Below are positions 1-6,669 of a stretch of DNA of 7,635 nt, one piece after another (the first letter of the stretch is position 1; every line of letters begins with the position of its first letter). The notes beneath the pieces were generated by a model. It saw nothing but the letters and a program-made list of their open reading frames with translations. It did not search any database and was not told where the DNA came from. The stretch comes from CAYJPV01 sp964396055 (lineage in GTDB: Bacteria; Acidobacteriota; Vicinamibacteria; Vicinamibacterales; JAKQTR01), in contig CAYNDV010000189.1 of NCBI GenBank assembly GCA_964396055.1, positions 1 to 7,635 on the forward strand, given 5' to 3'. The position numbers and the translations under genes were made by a program.

Positions 1-367
1 CGAAGCCGTGGTCCGGATCCGCCAGCCAATCCGCCACCTCGTCGTCGAAGATGGCGCCGACGCCGGTGGCCGCACCGCCGACGAGCAGCGATCTGAGGTT
101 GTCCGTGTGCACGACGCCGATGGCGCCACGGAACAGGTTCGACACGAACCGGCGCACCGTCCTTCGGCCGTCCTGGTGGGGTGACGCCCCGGTGGCGCCG
201 CCCACGGCCTCGGACCCGCCTGGCGCCGGTGTCTGCGCCAAGGCCGGCGCCGCGGCGGGCGGCGCGCAGAGCACACACGTCATCCCCGCGGCGACAAGCG
301 CGCGCCTGGACCAGGCAGAGCCGGGGGACGTGTCGCGGCTCCGGAGCGGCCGGAGACACCAGACCAT
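1..367 (-). CDS. Exported phosphatase, probably PAP2 family (partial, N-terminal part only)
   Basis: The minus strand is open from an ATG at 367-365 to the left edge, giving 122 codons with no stop. The N-terminus has Arg21-Arg22, a hydrophobic stretch at about residues 23-42 and a likely signal-peptidase site after Ala-Leu-Ala (about residue 44), so the product is probably exported. After a Pro/Gly-rich linker comes RRFVSNLFRGAIGVVHTDNL and then LLVGGAATGVGAIFDDEVAD. This matches, from memory, the mature N-terminus of acidobacterial PAP2-superfamily (lipid or phosphoester) phosphatases. The catalytic PAP2 motifs would lie beyond the window, so the family call is moderate. The ATG at 367 lacks a Shine-Dalgarno sequence. 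Another ATG at 283-281 falls inside the signal peptide and would remove its positive end, so 367 is preferred. A TATCCT box sits 7 nt upstream, suggesting a leaderless start. The gene is divergent from the oxidoreductase at 481. Confidence 0.55.
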   Translation of the reverse strand, partial: MVWCLRPLRSRDTSPGSAWSRRALVAAGMTCVLCAPPAAAPALAQTPAPGGSEAVGGATGASPHQDGRRTVRRFVSNLFRGAIGVVHTDNLRSLLVGGAATGVGAIFDDEVADWLADPDHGF

Positions 368-374
368 GTTGGAG

Positions 375-380
375 AGGATA
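375..380 (-). promoter_or_regulatory. -10-like TATCCT placed for a leaderless start
   Basis: On the minus strand TATCCT (380 to 375) is followed by 7 nt and then the ATG at 367. This TANNNT-to-start distance is typical of leaderless transcripts. No Shine-Dalgarno sequence lies between, and the -35 region (about 398-403) is poor. This is a prediction from spacing only. Confidence 0.3.
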
Positions 381-432
381 GCCCGCGCCCGGGCGGTGCA
401 CCGACGGAAATCGCCGGAGCCCTGAGACCGCC

Positions 433-462
433 TTGCCACCGGGCCGCCTCCGCACATAGGAT
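433..462 (+). promoter_or_regulatory. Weak sigma70-like promoter candidate before the oxidoreductase
   Basis: TTGCCA at 433-438 and TAGGAT at 457-462 are separated by 18 bp, in the 113-bp gap between divergent genes. Transcription from here would begin around 469, very close to the ribosome binding site GAGGA (469-473). The site is therefore only tentative. Confidence 0.25.
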
Positions 463-480
463 GCGCGCGAGGATCATGCC

Positions 481-1806
481 GTGAACCACCTGTCCCGCCG
501 TTCCTTCCTGCAGGCCGCCGCCGCCGCGGCCGCATCCCTCGGATCGTCTTCGCTCTCCGCGCGGTCGGGGCGGCACGCGCAGGCGGCACCGGTGCCGTCA
601 GCCGCGAACACGGGCCGGACGCTCAAGCTCGGCCTCATCGGCTGCGGCTGGTACGGGCTGGTGGACGTGGCCGCGGCATTCAAGGTGGGCGGCGTCGAGG
701 TGACGGGCGTCTGCGACGTGGACGCGGAGCATCTGGCCCAGGCCGTCGGCAGCATCGAGAAGCTGCAGGCGGCCCGCCCTCGCGCGTTCAAGCACCACCG
801 CGATCTCCTTGCGCTGCCGGGTCTCGACGCGGTGATTGTCGCCTCGCCGCCTCACTGGCACGCCCTGCAACTCATCGACATCGTCGATCGCGGTCTGGAC
901 GCGTACTGCGAGAAGCCCCTCGCCTACGACGTGCGCGAGTGCCGCGCCATGGCCGACGCCGTCGCGCGCAGCGGCCGCATCGTGCAGGTGGGCTTCCAGC
1001 GCCGCTACAGCCCGGCGTTCCAGGCCGTGCGGCAGTACATCCGCGAGGGGCGCGCCGGGAAGATCGTGTGCGCCGAGGCCACGATCAACTACACCGCGCA
1101 GACCAAGGACCCGACGCCGCAGGCGCCGCCCGCCTCGCTCGACTGGGACGCCTGGTGCGGCCCGGCCCCGCTCATTCCCTACAGCCCTCAGGTGGGGCAC
1201 ATGAACTGGCGGCTGGAGAAGACGACGGGGCACGGCCACCTCGTGGACTGGGGCATCCACCTGATCGACGCGGCGCGCATGATCCTCGGCGAGGGCGCAC
1301 CGGCGGCGGTGGCGGCCACCGGCGGGATCTACGGCCTGCGCGGCACGATCACGACACCGGACGTGTTGACGGCCCACTTCGAGTTCCCGACGTGCCCGCT
1401 GACGTGGCGTCATCGTATCTGGGGGGCTGAGGAATACGTCCCCGAGATCTCGAACGGCATCACGTTCTTCGGCGAGAAGGAGACCATCTTCGCCGCCGAG
1501 CATCGCTGGGTCACGATCCCGAAGGGCAAGTCGGCCGAGCGCCAGGTGCACGAGGCCAGAGCCGACGCAGGCCTGCTGTGCATGGCCGACTTCCTGGAGG
1601 CCGTCCGCACGCGCCGCCAGCCGGGCTGCCCCATCGCGGAAGGCGTGGCGTCCACGACCGCCGTGAAGCTGGCGATGATTGCCTACGACACCGGCACCCG
1701 CGTCAGCTGGGACGCTGCCAGCGGGCAGGTCGTTGGGAACCCCGTCGCTGCCGCCCTGCTCCGGCGCGAGTACCGCGCGCCCTGGACGCATCCATCCCGG
1801 ACGTAG
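481..1806 (+). CDS. Tat-exported Gfo/Idh/MocA family NAD(P)-dependent oxidoreductase
   Basis: The 441-residue product begins with a twin-arginine signal, S5-R-R-S-F-L10, followed by an Ala-rich hydrophobic stretch ending near residue 36, so it should be exported folded with its cofactor. The Rossmann dinucleotide site is GCGWYG at 54-59. The EKP motif is E144-K145-P146, with K145 expected to be the catalytic or substrate-contacting lysine. The C-terminal substrate domain carries D256-W-G-I-H260-L-I-D263, matching the family's Asp/His active-site signature. Members oxidise or rearrange sugars, inositols and related polyols; secreted Tat members are common in Acidobacteria and Planctomycetes. 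The substrate cannot be told from sequence. The GTG start is supported by GAGGA at 469-473, 7 nt upstream, and by the signal motif starting directly after it; an ATG at 476 is out of frame. The serine dehydratase gene follows after 45 bp on the same strand. Confidence 0.9.
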   Translation: MNHLSRRSFLQAAAAAAASLGSSSLSARSGRHAQAAPVPSAANTGRTLKLGLIGCGWYGLVDVAAAFKVGGVEVTGVCDVDAEHLAQAVGSIEKLQAARPRAFKHHRDLLALPGLDAVIVASPPHWHALQLIDIVDRGLDAYCEKPLAYDVRECRAMADAVARSGRIVQVGFQRRYSPAFQAVRQYIREGRAGKIVCAEATINYTAQTKDPTPQAPPASLDWDAWCGPAPLIPYSPQVGHMNWRLEKTTGHGHLVDWGIHLIDAARMILGEGAPAAVAATGGIYGLRGTITTPDVLTAHFEFPTCPLTWRHRIWGAEEYVPEISNGITFFGEKETIFAAEHRWVTIPKGKSAERQVHEARADAGLLCMADFLEAVRTRRQPGCPIAEGVASTTAVKLAMIAYDTGTRVSWDAASGQVVGNPVAAALLRREYRAPWTHPSRT

Positions 1807-1823
1807 CGCGCCGCCGCTGCCCC

Positions 1824-1845
1824 CAGCCGCGGCTGCGCGTACAAT
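1824..1845 (+). promoter_or_regulatory. Candidate promoter and palindrome just upstream of the serine dehydratase
   Basis: TACAAT at 1840-1845 matches the -10 consensus at five of six positions and lies 6 nt before the GTG start at 1852, as in leaderless genes. A perfect 12-bp palindrome, CAGCCGCGGCTG, occupies 1824-1835, where the -35/-10 spacer would be. It could be an operator or a small hairpin. No good -35 is visible (CTGCCC at 1817-1822). Confidence 0.35.
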
Positions 1846-1851
1846 CCCCCT

Positions 1852-3279
1852 GTGCAGATTGAACGGCTGTCGGTGTTCGACATCTTCAAGGTTGGCGTCG
1901 GGCCATCGAGTTCCCATACCCTCGGGCCCTGGCGCGCCGCCGAACGGTTCGTCGGCGTCCTGCGAGCCGCAGCCGTGCTCGAACGGGTGAGCGGCATCCG
2001 CGTACGCCTCTACGGCTCGCTGGCCAAGACCGGCCGCGGGCATGGGACGCACATCGCCGTGCAGGCCGGCTTGCTCGGCGCCGACCCGGTGACGTGCGAC
2101 ATGCCCGCCCTCTGGTCGGCCCTGGCGTCGGTCGCCTCGTCCGCCCTGCTTCCGCTCGGGCCGCAGACGCTCGCGTTCGATCCGGACCGCGATATCGAAT
2201 TCCACGCCAGCCTGTTGCCCGACCATCCGAACGGCCTGGTCTTCGCGGCCACGCTGGATACCGGCGACGTTCTCGAGCGGACCTATTACTCAGTGGGCGG
2301 CGGGTTCGTGGTGGGCGACGATGATGAGACGACTGCCGGGGCCACGGTGTCGCTGCCCTTCCCGATCGATACCGGCGCCGACCTGCTCCGCTGGTGCGAC
2401 GAGACCGGCTGGCCGATCTGGCGGGTCGTCCAGGAGAACGAGCGCCGCTGGCGGCCGGACGCGGACACGCGCGCCGGCCTTCTGCAGTGCTGGCGCGTGA
2501 TGAGCGAATCGATCTATCGCGGGTGCCGGGAAACGGGCGAACTGCCCGGCGGCCTCCGCGTGAAGCGGCGGGCCCCCGAGGCAGCCGCCCGGCTCACGGG
2601 CGCCGCCTGCTTCGATGGCAGGCGGTCGTGGCTGGAGGCCATCCGGGCGGGCGGCTCGGACTTCCCGCGCGTGGTCGCGGCGGTCAGCGCCATGGCGCTG
2701 GCCGTCAGCGAGGAGAATGCCGCGTTCGGCCGGGTGGTCACCGCGCCAACCAACGGCGCGGCCGGGGTCATTCCGGCTGTCCTGCAGTGCCACCTCGTCT
2801 TCGGGACGAGCCGCCTTCCAGAGGAGGATCGGGTCATCCGTTTCCTGTCGGTGGCGTCCGAGGTCGGATGCCTGTTCAAGAAGGGCGCGACGATCTCCGC
2901 TGCGCTCGGTGGATGCCAGGCCGAGGTGGGCGTCGCGGCGGCAATGGCGGCGGCCGCCCTGACCGAGGCCAACGGCGGCTGCCCGCACCAGGCGCTGACG
3001 GCCGCCGAGATCGCGATGGAGCACCACCTCGGGCTCACGTGCGATCCGGTGGGCGGGCTCGTCCAGATCCCGTGCATCGAGCGCAACACGATGGGGGCGA
3101 TCAAGGCGATCACCGCGTCCGAACTGGCGTTGCTGCGCAAGCCGGGCGACGCGCGCGTGTCGCTCGACGATGTCATCGCGGCCATGCGGCAGACGGCAGC
3201 CGACATGAGCGCGCGCTACAAGGAAACGTCGGAAGCGGGGCTCGCCCTGCAGGTGGCCGTCAACCTCAGCGACTGCTGA
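1852..3279 (+). CDS. sdaA: L-serine ammonia-lyase (L-serine dehydratase), single-chain, [4Fe-4S]
   Basis: The enzyme deaminates L-serine to pyruvate and ammonia in the cytoplasm. The 475-residue protein opens with SVFDIFKVGVGPSSSHTLGP, the hallmark start of the beta domain, and continues into the alpha domain with APTNGAAGVIPAV (about 298-310). C355 (GGCQAEVG), C397 (LTCDPVGG) and C408 (IPCIERN) are spaced 42 and 11 residues apart, the same spacing as the cluster cysteines C343, C385 and C396 of E. coli SdaA, so an intact iron-sulfur active site is expected. The length is slightly above E. coli SdaA (454 residues), and beta and alpha are fused in one chain. The GTG start keeps the conserved N-terminus in place. 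There is no Shine-Dalgarno sequence, and TACAAT ends 6 nt before the start, suggesting leaderless translation. Whether it is also co-transcribed with the oxidoreductase 45 bp upstream is unclear. Confidence 0.95.
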   Translation: MQIERLSVFDIFKVGVGPSSSHTLGPWRAAERFVGVLRAAAVLERVSGIRVRLYGSLAKTGRGHGTHIAVQAGLLGADPVTCDMPALWSALASVASSALLPLGPQTLAFDPDRDIEFHASLLPDHPNGLVFAATLDTGDVLERTYYSVGGGFVVGDDDETTAGATVSLPFPIDTGADLLRWCDETGWPIWRVVQENERRWRPDADTRAGLLQCWRVMSESIYRGCRETGELPGGLRVKRRAPEAAARLTGAACFDGRRSWLEAIRAGGSDFPRVVAAVSAMALAVSEENAAFGRVVTAPTNGAAGVIPAVLQCHLVFGTSRLPEEDRVIRFLSVASEVGCLFKKGATISAALGGCQAEVGVAAAMAAAALTEANGGCPHQALTAAEIAMEHHLGLTCDPVGGLVQIPCIERNTMGAIKAITASELALLRKPGDARVSLDDVIAAMRQTAADMSARYKETSEAGLALQVAVNLSDC

Positions 3280-3450
3280 GAGGCGGCGCCTCGGCGCCGT
3301 CGAGCGCATGGGCCATCGCCTACGCCCGCAGGCAGCTCAAGTCGCCCAGGGGCCTGCCGCTCTCGGTCCGGCGGCCCCGTGTTCACGCACGCCAGATCGT
3401 GAAGCCGGGAACGAGTGGGGCGCAATTGGCGTATACCCCTATGCCTGGTG

Positions 3451-3469
3451 CCCCCATGCCCCGGGGGAA
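3451..3469 (+). promoter_or_regulatory. Ribosome binding site within a possible hairpin
   Basis: GGGGGAA at 3463-3469 precedes the ATG at 3473 and decides this start over in-frame upstream codons. CCCCC at 3451-3455 can pair with GGGGG at 3463-3467 across a 7-nt loop, which would hide the ribosome binding site. The pairing is read directly from the sequence; any regulatory effect is an inference. Confidence 0.4.
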
Positions 3470-3472
3470 CTC

Positions 3473-4966
3473 ATGAATGGACGTCGCGTCGCTCTCCTGA
3501 CCCTGCTCATCGCCCTCGCCTCCTGTCCTGCCGCTGACGCGGCGAGTCCCCGCGCGACCCTCGACAGGCTGATGAGCGCGTACCACGATGGCGGCCAGTT
3601 CAACGGCGTGATCCTGGTCAAGCAAGGCGACCGCGTCATCTACGAGCGGGCGTTCGGCCTGGCCAACCGCGAATGGAACGTGGCGAACACGACCGACGCC
3701 AAGTTCCTGATCGGCTCCGTCAGCAAGGCCTGCACGGCCCTGATGGTGCTCATCCTGGCCAACGAAGGGCTGATCGACCTGGACGCCACGATCAACACGT
3801 ACATACCCCGGTACGCAGGACCGGGTGCGAACCAGGCCACGATCCGGCAGATGCTGACCCACACCTCGGGGATCCCCGACCATGGCGGCATCCCCGACCT
3901 GTCGAAGAAACGCGTCCGTTGGATGTACGACTCGGATCAGTACGTGGAGCTGATCAAGGAAACGACGCCTCGCTTCGCCCCAGGCGCCGGGTTCCAGTAC
4001 AGCGGCATCGCCTACAATCTTTTGGCGATCGCGTGCGAGAAGGTCAGCCGGAAGAGCTTCGGGGAACTGCTGAGGCAACGGATCTTCGTTCCCCTCCACA
4101 TGAGCAATTCGTCGCTGAACTCCAACCTCGCACTCGACGCCAGGCGCGCCTACGGCTACGAGTACCACCTCCTCGACGGCTACAAGCTCCCGTCCTATGT
4201 CTCCATGGATCACACCAAGGGCAGCGGCGGGATCCTGTCCACGGTCGGGGACATGGCCAGGTTCAACCACGAGTGCTTCGATGTGCAGACGTTGACCTCG
4301 AAAGCGCTCTACCGGGAGATGCTCACGCCCCACGTCAAGGACTGGCAGCAGTACGGCTACGGCTGGTGGATCACCACCGCCGAGGTAAACGGCGCCAGGA
4401 AGACGTTGATCAGCCACGGCGGATCGACAGACGGCTACAAGGCGTATTCGACCCGCATCGTCGAGGACCGGGTCGACATCATCATCCTGGAGAACGACTA
4501 CTACAGGACCGACGTCGGGGTGAAGTGGTGCTACGACCTCACCAACGAGGTCATCGACATCCTGGCCGGCAAGCCGGTGGCGATGCCGAAGAAGTCGATC
4601 GCCAAGGCGCTCGGGCTGACCATCGGACGGGCGGGCATCGACGCGGCGCTCGCACAACTGGCCGAACTGAAGAAGGACCCCGCGTACCAGATCAACGCGT
4701 GGGACTACTACGTTCTGGCCTCCGAACTCGATTCCCGGAACGGCTTGAAGGCGGAGTCGACGAAGATGTTCGCGGCGGGCCTGGCGGACTATCCGGACGA
4801 CTTCCGGCTCAATTACCACTTCGCGGTCAGGCTGGCGGGCATCGACGACACGCGCGCGATCGATCTGTACAGGAAGTGCATCCGGCTCTACGCCGACCAC
4901 GAGAGCAACAAGCGGTTTGCCGAGGAGTACAAGAAGGCCGTGATGGCGGTGAATGGTTCTCGGTGA
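3473..4966 (+). CDS. Exported serine hydrolase, class C beta-lactamase fold, with C-terminal helical extension
   Basis: The product has 497 residues from the ATG at 3473. It starts with NGRR and a hydrophobic core; LASC at 15-18 fits a lipobox (lipidated C18), while Ala-Asp-Ala at 21-23 would also allow ordinary signal cleavage. The beta-lactamase/D-aminopeptidase-like domain covers about residues 28-350: S82-V-S-K85 (nucleophile and base), Y176-S-G178 where class C enzymes have Tyr-x-Asn, and H315-G-G317 at the KTG position. LTHTSGIPD is a further family hallmark. Residues about 425-490 form an amphipathic helical region resembling TPR pairs (AAGLADYPDDFRLNYHFA, then AIDLYRKCIRLY). Family members act as peptidases, esterases or beta-lactamases, and the substrate cannot be assigned. 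The reading frame stays open upstream to 3308, but that part has no family features and no ribosome binding site. It converges with a related, broken hydrolase at 5062-5427. Confidence 0.88.
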   Translation: MNGRRVALLTLLIALASCPAADAASPRATLDRLMSAYHDGGQFNGVILVKQGDRVIYERAFGLANREWNVANTTDAKFLIGSVSKACTALMVLILANEGLIDLDATINTYIPRYAGPGANQATIRQMLTHTSGIPDHGGIPDLSKKRVRWMYDSDQYVELIKETTPRFAPGAGFQYSGIAYNLLAIACEKVSRKSFGELLRQRIFVPLHMSNSSLNSNLALDARRAYGYEYHLLDGYKLPSYVSMDHTKGSGGILSTVGDMARFNHECFDVQTLTSKALYREMLTPHVKDWQQYGYGWWITTAEVNGARKTLISHGGSTDGYKAYSTRIVEDRVDIIILENDYYRTDVGVKWCYDLTNEVIDILAGKPVAMPKKSIAKALGLTIGRAGIDAALAQLAELKKDPAYQINAWDYYVLASELDSRNGLKAESTKMFAAGLADYPDDFRLNYHFAVRLAGIDDTRAIDLYRKCIRLYADHESNKRFAEEYKKAVMAVNGSR

Positions 4967-5061
4967 CCTGCCGTCGGCGTCAACGGCATCGTCGACGGAC
5001 CCTGGATCCTTCGCCGCCGGCGCCCTGAGCAAAGTGGAAGGGCTATGGCTCGGCCCGCGTG

Positions 5062-5427
5062 GTAATCGTCCACCGGCTTGTCCAGATCGACGAGCTTCCG
5101 CTGGGCCAGCACCATCAGGCCCGTGGCGGTGAACGACTTGGTGATGGACGCCTGCGCGTACAGGGACTCGGGCGTCGCCCTGACCTTCTTCTCCTTGTCC
5201 GCGTAGCCGACGCTCTCCTCCCAGACGACTTTTCCGTTCTCGGCAGCCGCGATCGAGATGGAAGGGACTCCGCTCTTCTCGACGGCGTCGAGCAGCATGC
5301 CCCTGACCTTCGCGAAGCGGTCCGGCGACGAGGCGGGTGTCGTGGCCTGGCCGGATCCCTCACCCGGGATGGCCGATGTGCTGATGATCGCGATGGGCAG
5401 CGCCAGGACGATGAGCTTCTACAACAT
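5062..5427 (-). pseudogene. Serine hydrolase pseudogene (beta-lactamase family), nonsense codon and C-terminal loss
   Basis: A strong ribosome binding site, GAGGAGG (5438-5432), precedes an ATG at 5427, but the third codon is TAG (5421-5419). After it comes a good signal peptide (KLIVLALPIAIISTSAIPG) and a typical N-terminal hydrolase region with GVPSISIAAAENGKVVWEES, S94-I-T-K97 holding the expected catalytic Ser and Lys, and LVDLDKPVDDY. Homology stops after DDY at about 5062. The frame then runs through unrelated sequence and antisense into the convergent hydrolase until a stop at 4888. About 250 or more C-terminal residues, including the Tyr and His-Gly motifs, are missing. Relatives often begin Met-Leu-Lys-Lys, so AAG to TAG by one change is plausible. 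The ATG lies 14 bp after the regulator's stop, so this was probably the third gene of that operon. Initiation at the internal ATG (5298) would lack a signal peptide. Confidence 0.75.
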
Positions 5428-5441
5428 GTGCGCCTCCTCAC

Positions 5442-5723
5442 TCACGGTTTCTTGTTCGACTCCGGGTCGTTGCCTGAACCGACACTGACGGCGCCGTCGG
5501 CCTCCGCTGGCTGCGGCGGATCGGGCTGATACTCGAGCAGGTCGCCGGGCTGGCAGCCGAGTTCCCGGCAGAGCGCGTCCAGTGTCGAGAAGCGGATGGC
5601 ACGAGCCTTGTTTTGCTTGAGCACGGACAGGTTCGCCAGCGTGATGTCGACGCGGCTGGCGAGTTCCGTCAACTTCATCTTCCGCTTCACGAGAAGTAGG
5701 TCGAGGTTCACCAGGATGGCCAT
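5442..5723 (-). CDS. Small XRE-family (YozG-like) helix-turn-helix regulator
   Basis: The 93-residue protein is a single-domain DNA-binding regulator. MAILVNLDLLLVKRKMKLTE leads into a helix-turn-helix at about 18-38 (LTELASRVDITLANLSVLKQ), followed by the FSTLDALCRELGCQPGDLLEY signature at 45-65 that typifies the YozG/HTH_26 group. The remaining tail is Pro/Glu-rich and probably disordered. GAGGG overlaps the TGA of the upstream DUF2975 gene and serves as ribosome binding site, giving a 9-bp gap that suggests translational coupling. Pairing of this regulator with a DUF2975 membrane protein recurs in many bacteria, but its target is not established. Autoregulation through the AT-rich palindrome at 6483-6497 is a reasonable guess, not shown. 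Confidence 0.88.
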   Translation of the reverse strand: MAILVNLDLLLVKRKMKLTELASRVDITLANLSVLKQNKARAIRFSTLDALCRELGCQPGDLLEYQPDPPQPAEADGAVSVGSGNDPESNKKP

Positions 5724-5732
5724 GGTCGTCCC

Positions 5733-6386
5733 TCACACCGTCAGTGCCTGGTCGTCTTGCAGATCCGCGCCCGCGCGGTAGATCTCGGCGACGAGCAGCA
5801 CGACGGCGCCGCCCAGCAGCGAGGCGAGCGGGAAGTCCAGCAGAATCAGGACGGTGGGAATCGTGGGGGGGCGCCCCGCGACGGTCGTGACCGGCCAGAT
5901 GTTGGTCAGGACGAAGAGGTCGGCGAGGAACTGAACCGCCGCCATGCCCAGCAGGCCCAGACCGGCCGTGCGGATGCATCGAACATTGGTCCTGGGGAAT
6001 GGTGAAGCGGCCTCGATGTTGACGAACGCGCGTCTGAGCTGCAGCAGCATCAACATCGCGCAGGCCCACCACGCCAGGCTCGCCACCGACGCCGCTGCGA
6101 CGAACGCCCGGCTGACCGGGTGGTACGTGAGGTAGGCCCACGGTTCGACGGACGCGGTCGCGATACTGGGGTCGACGCGCACGACATCCTCGAGAGGCCA
6201 TGCGGTTGCCGGCACCGCCACCACGGTCGTGACCTGGAAGTACTCGCGAAGGGGGTGGGCCGGGTTGACCAGCAGCACCGCGGTGACCACCAGTTCGCCC
6301 GCCACCAGCAGGCCGGCGATGGTGAGCAGGACGTCGATGACCATCCTGGCGGGTGTGGCAATCGACTTGGGTCCGTAGAAGCGCAT
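5733..6386 (-). CDS. DUF2975 domain membrane protein
   Basis: The 217-residue protein has four predicted transmembrane helices at about 15-40, 93-116, 140-162 and 177-201. Two DUF2975 landmarks are clear: ASPFPRTNVRCIRTAGLGLL at 127-146 (the usual SPF...N.R.lR..G pattern) and the end LLVAEIYRAGADLQDDQALT, where members typically finish with the Ala-x-Leu-Gln-x-Glu/Asp-x-x-Leu-Thr-Val motif. The loop between helices 1 and 2 (about 41-92) is longer than a simple turn and could be extracytoplasmic. The family function is unknown; its constant partner is a YozG-like XRE regulator, as here. AAGGAG lies 9 nt before the ATG at 6386, supporting the start. It is the first gene of the minus-strand operon. 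Confidence 0.88.
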   Translation of the reverse strand: MRFYGPKSIATPARMVIDVLLTIAGLLVAGELVVTAVLLVNPAHPLREYFQVTTVVAVPATAWPLEDVVRVDPSIATASVEPWAYLTYHPVSRAFVAAASVASLAWWACAMLMLLQLRRAFVNIEAASPFPRTNVRCIRTAGLGLLGMAAVQFLADLFVLTNIWPVTTVAGRPPTIPTVLILLDFPLASLLGGAVVLLVAEIYRAGADLQDDQALTV

Positions 6387-6445
6387 CTGGATGCTCCTTC
6401 CGATACGGCAGCGACTCGTCAGGTCATCGCTCGGCCGCCACGTAG

Positions 6446-6474
6446 AGGATGGGCCGATGAAGACTGTTTGTCAA
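6446..6474 (-). promoter_or_regulatory. Candidate promoter of the DUF2975-XRE operon
   Basis: On the minus strand a perfect TTGACA (6474-6469) is followed, after 17 bp, by CATCCT (6451-6446), a poor -10. Transcription would start about 50 nt before the DUF2975 ATG. The -35 lies at the edge of the AT-rich island, which supports a promoter here even though the -10 is weak. Confidence 0.35.
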
Positions 6475-6515
6475 TATGTTTTTATTGATTATCAATATCG
6501 TTTTGTCGCTTATCG
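6465..6515. promoter_or_regulatory. AT-rich island with 15-bp palindrome, possible operator
   Basis: This stretch is far richer in A+T than anything else in the window. It contains TATTGATTATCAATA at 6483-6497, a palindrome of two 7-bp arms around a single T. It also holds TCAATAT at 6471-6477 and 6491-6497, and TATCG at 6496-6500 and 6511-6515, 15 bp apart. It sits directly upstream of the TTGACA of the DUF2975-XRE promoter, so binding by the XRE product or another regulator is plausible. Confidence 0.4.
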
Positions 6516-6669
6516 ACTCGATTGTCACTGGCCGGAGGTCCCCAACTCCAGAGAACTTCGCAAGGGATGTCGCGGATGTGCAGCGGATTCCAGGCGCCCG
6601 TGCCGGGCGCGACCGTGACCTGGCCCAAGAATGCGCGGCGACAATTAGATCTGCGCCCGGCAAGAGTAG
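6516..6669. other. Unassigned sequence between operon upstream region and IS fragment
   Basis: No gene can be assigned in these roughly 150 bases. One minus-strand frame reads AFLGQVTVAPGTGAWNP, then LHIRDIPCEVLWSWG, with a stop at 6484-6482 inside the AT-rich island. Its composition looks protein-like, so it may be the remnant of a gene cut by the event that beheaded the insertion sequence. No family is recognised, there is no start codon or ribosome binding site, and the opposite frames show no homology to the missing part of the transposase. Confidence 0.2.

Noticed and set aside
51..425. 124-codon plus-strand open frame at the left end
   Set aside because: It is antisense to the signal-peptide-bearing phosphatase fragment, and its composition is that of a shadow frame.
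598..2226. Long 542-codon open frame on the minus strand across the oxidoreductase and serine dehydratase
   Set aside because: It is antisense to two well-supported genes, Arg/Gly/Ala-rich without domains, and typical of GC-rich shadow frames.
3284..3299. CGGCGCC/GGCGCCG inverted repeat just after the serine dehydratase stop as a terminator
   Set aside because: Only 2 nt separate the arms, a second overlapping hairpin competes, and no T-run follows, so it cannot be called an intrinsic terminator.
2290..3309. 339-codon minus-strand open frame antisense to the serine dehydratase
   Set aside because: It lies opposite the conserved cysteine region, has low-complexity composition and no recognisable family.
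3432..3437. TATACC as a -10 box for the hydrolase
   Set aside because: No acceptable -35 lies 16-18 bp upstream, so it is too weak to list.
4971..4998. CCGTCG/CGACGG inverted repeat between the convergent hydrolases as a bidirectional terminator
   Set aside because: A 6-bp stem with a 16-nt loop and no T-run is expected by chance in such GC-rich sequence.
3383..5032. 549-codon minus-strand frame and the 451-codon plus-strand frame at 3673-5028
   Set aside because: Both overlap the hydrolase, which has clear catalytic motifs and codon structure; these frames have none.
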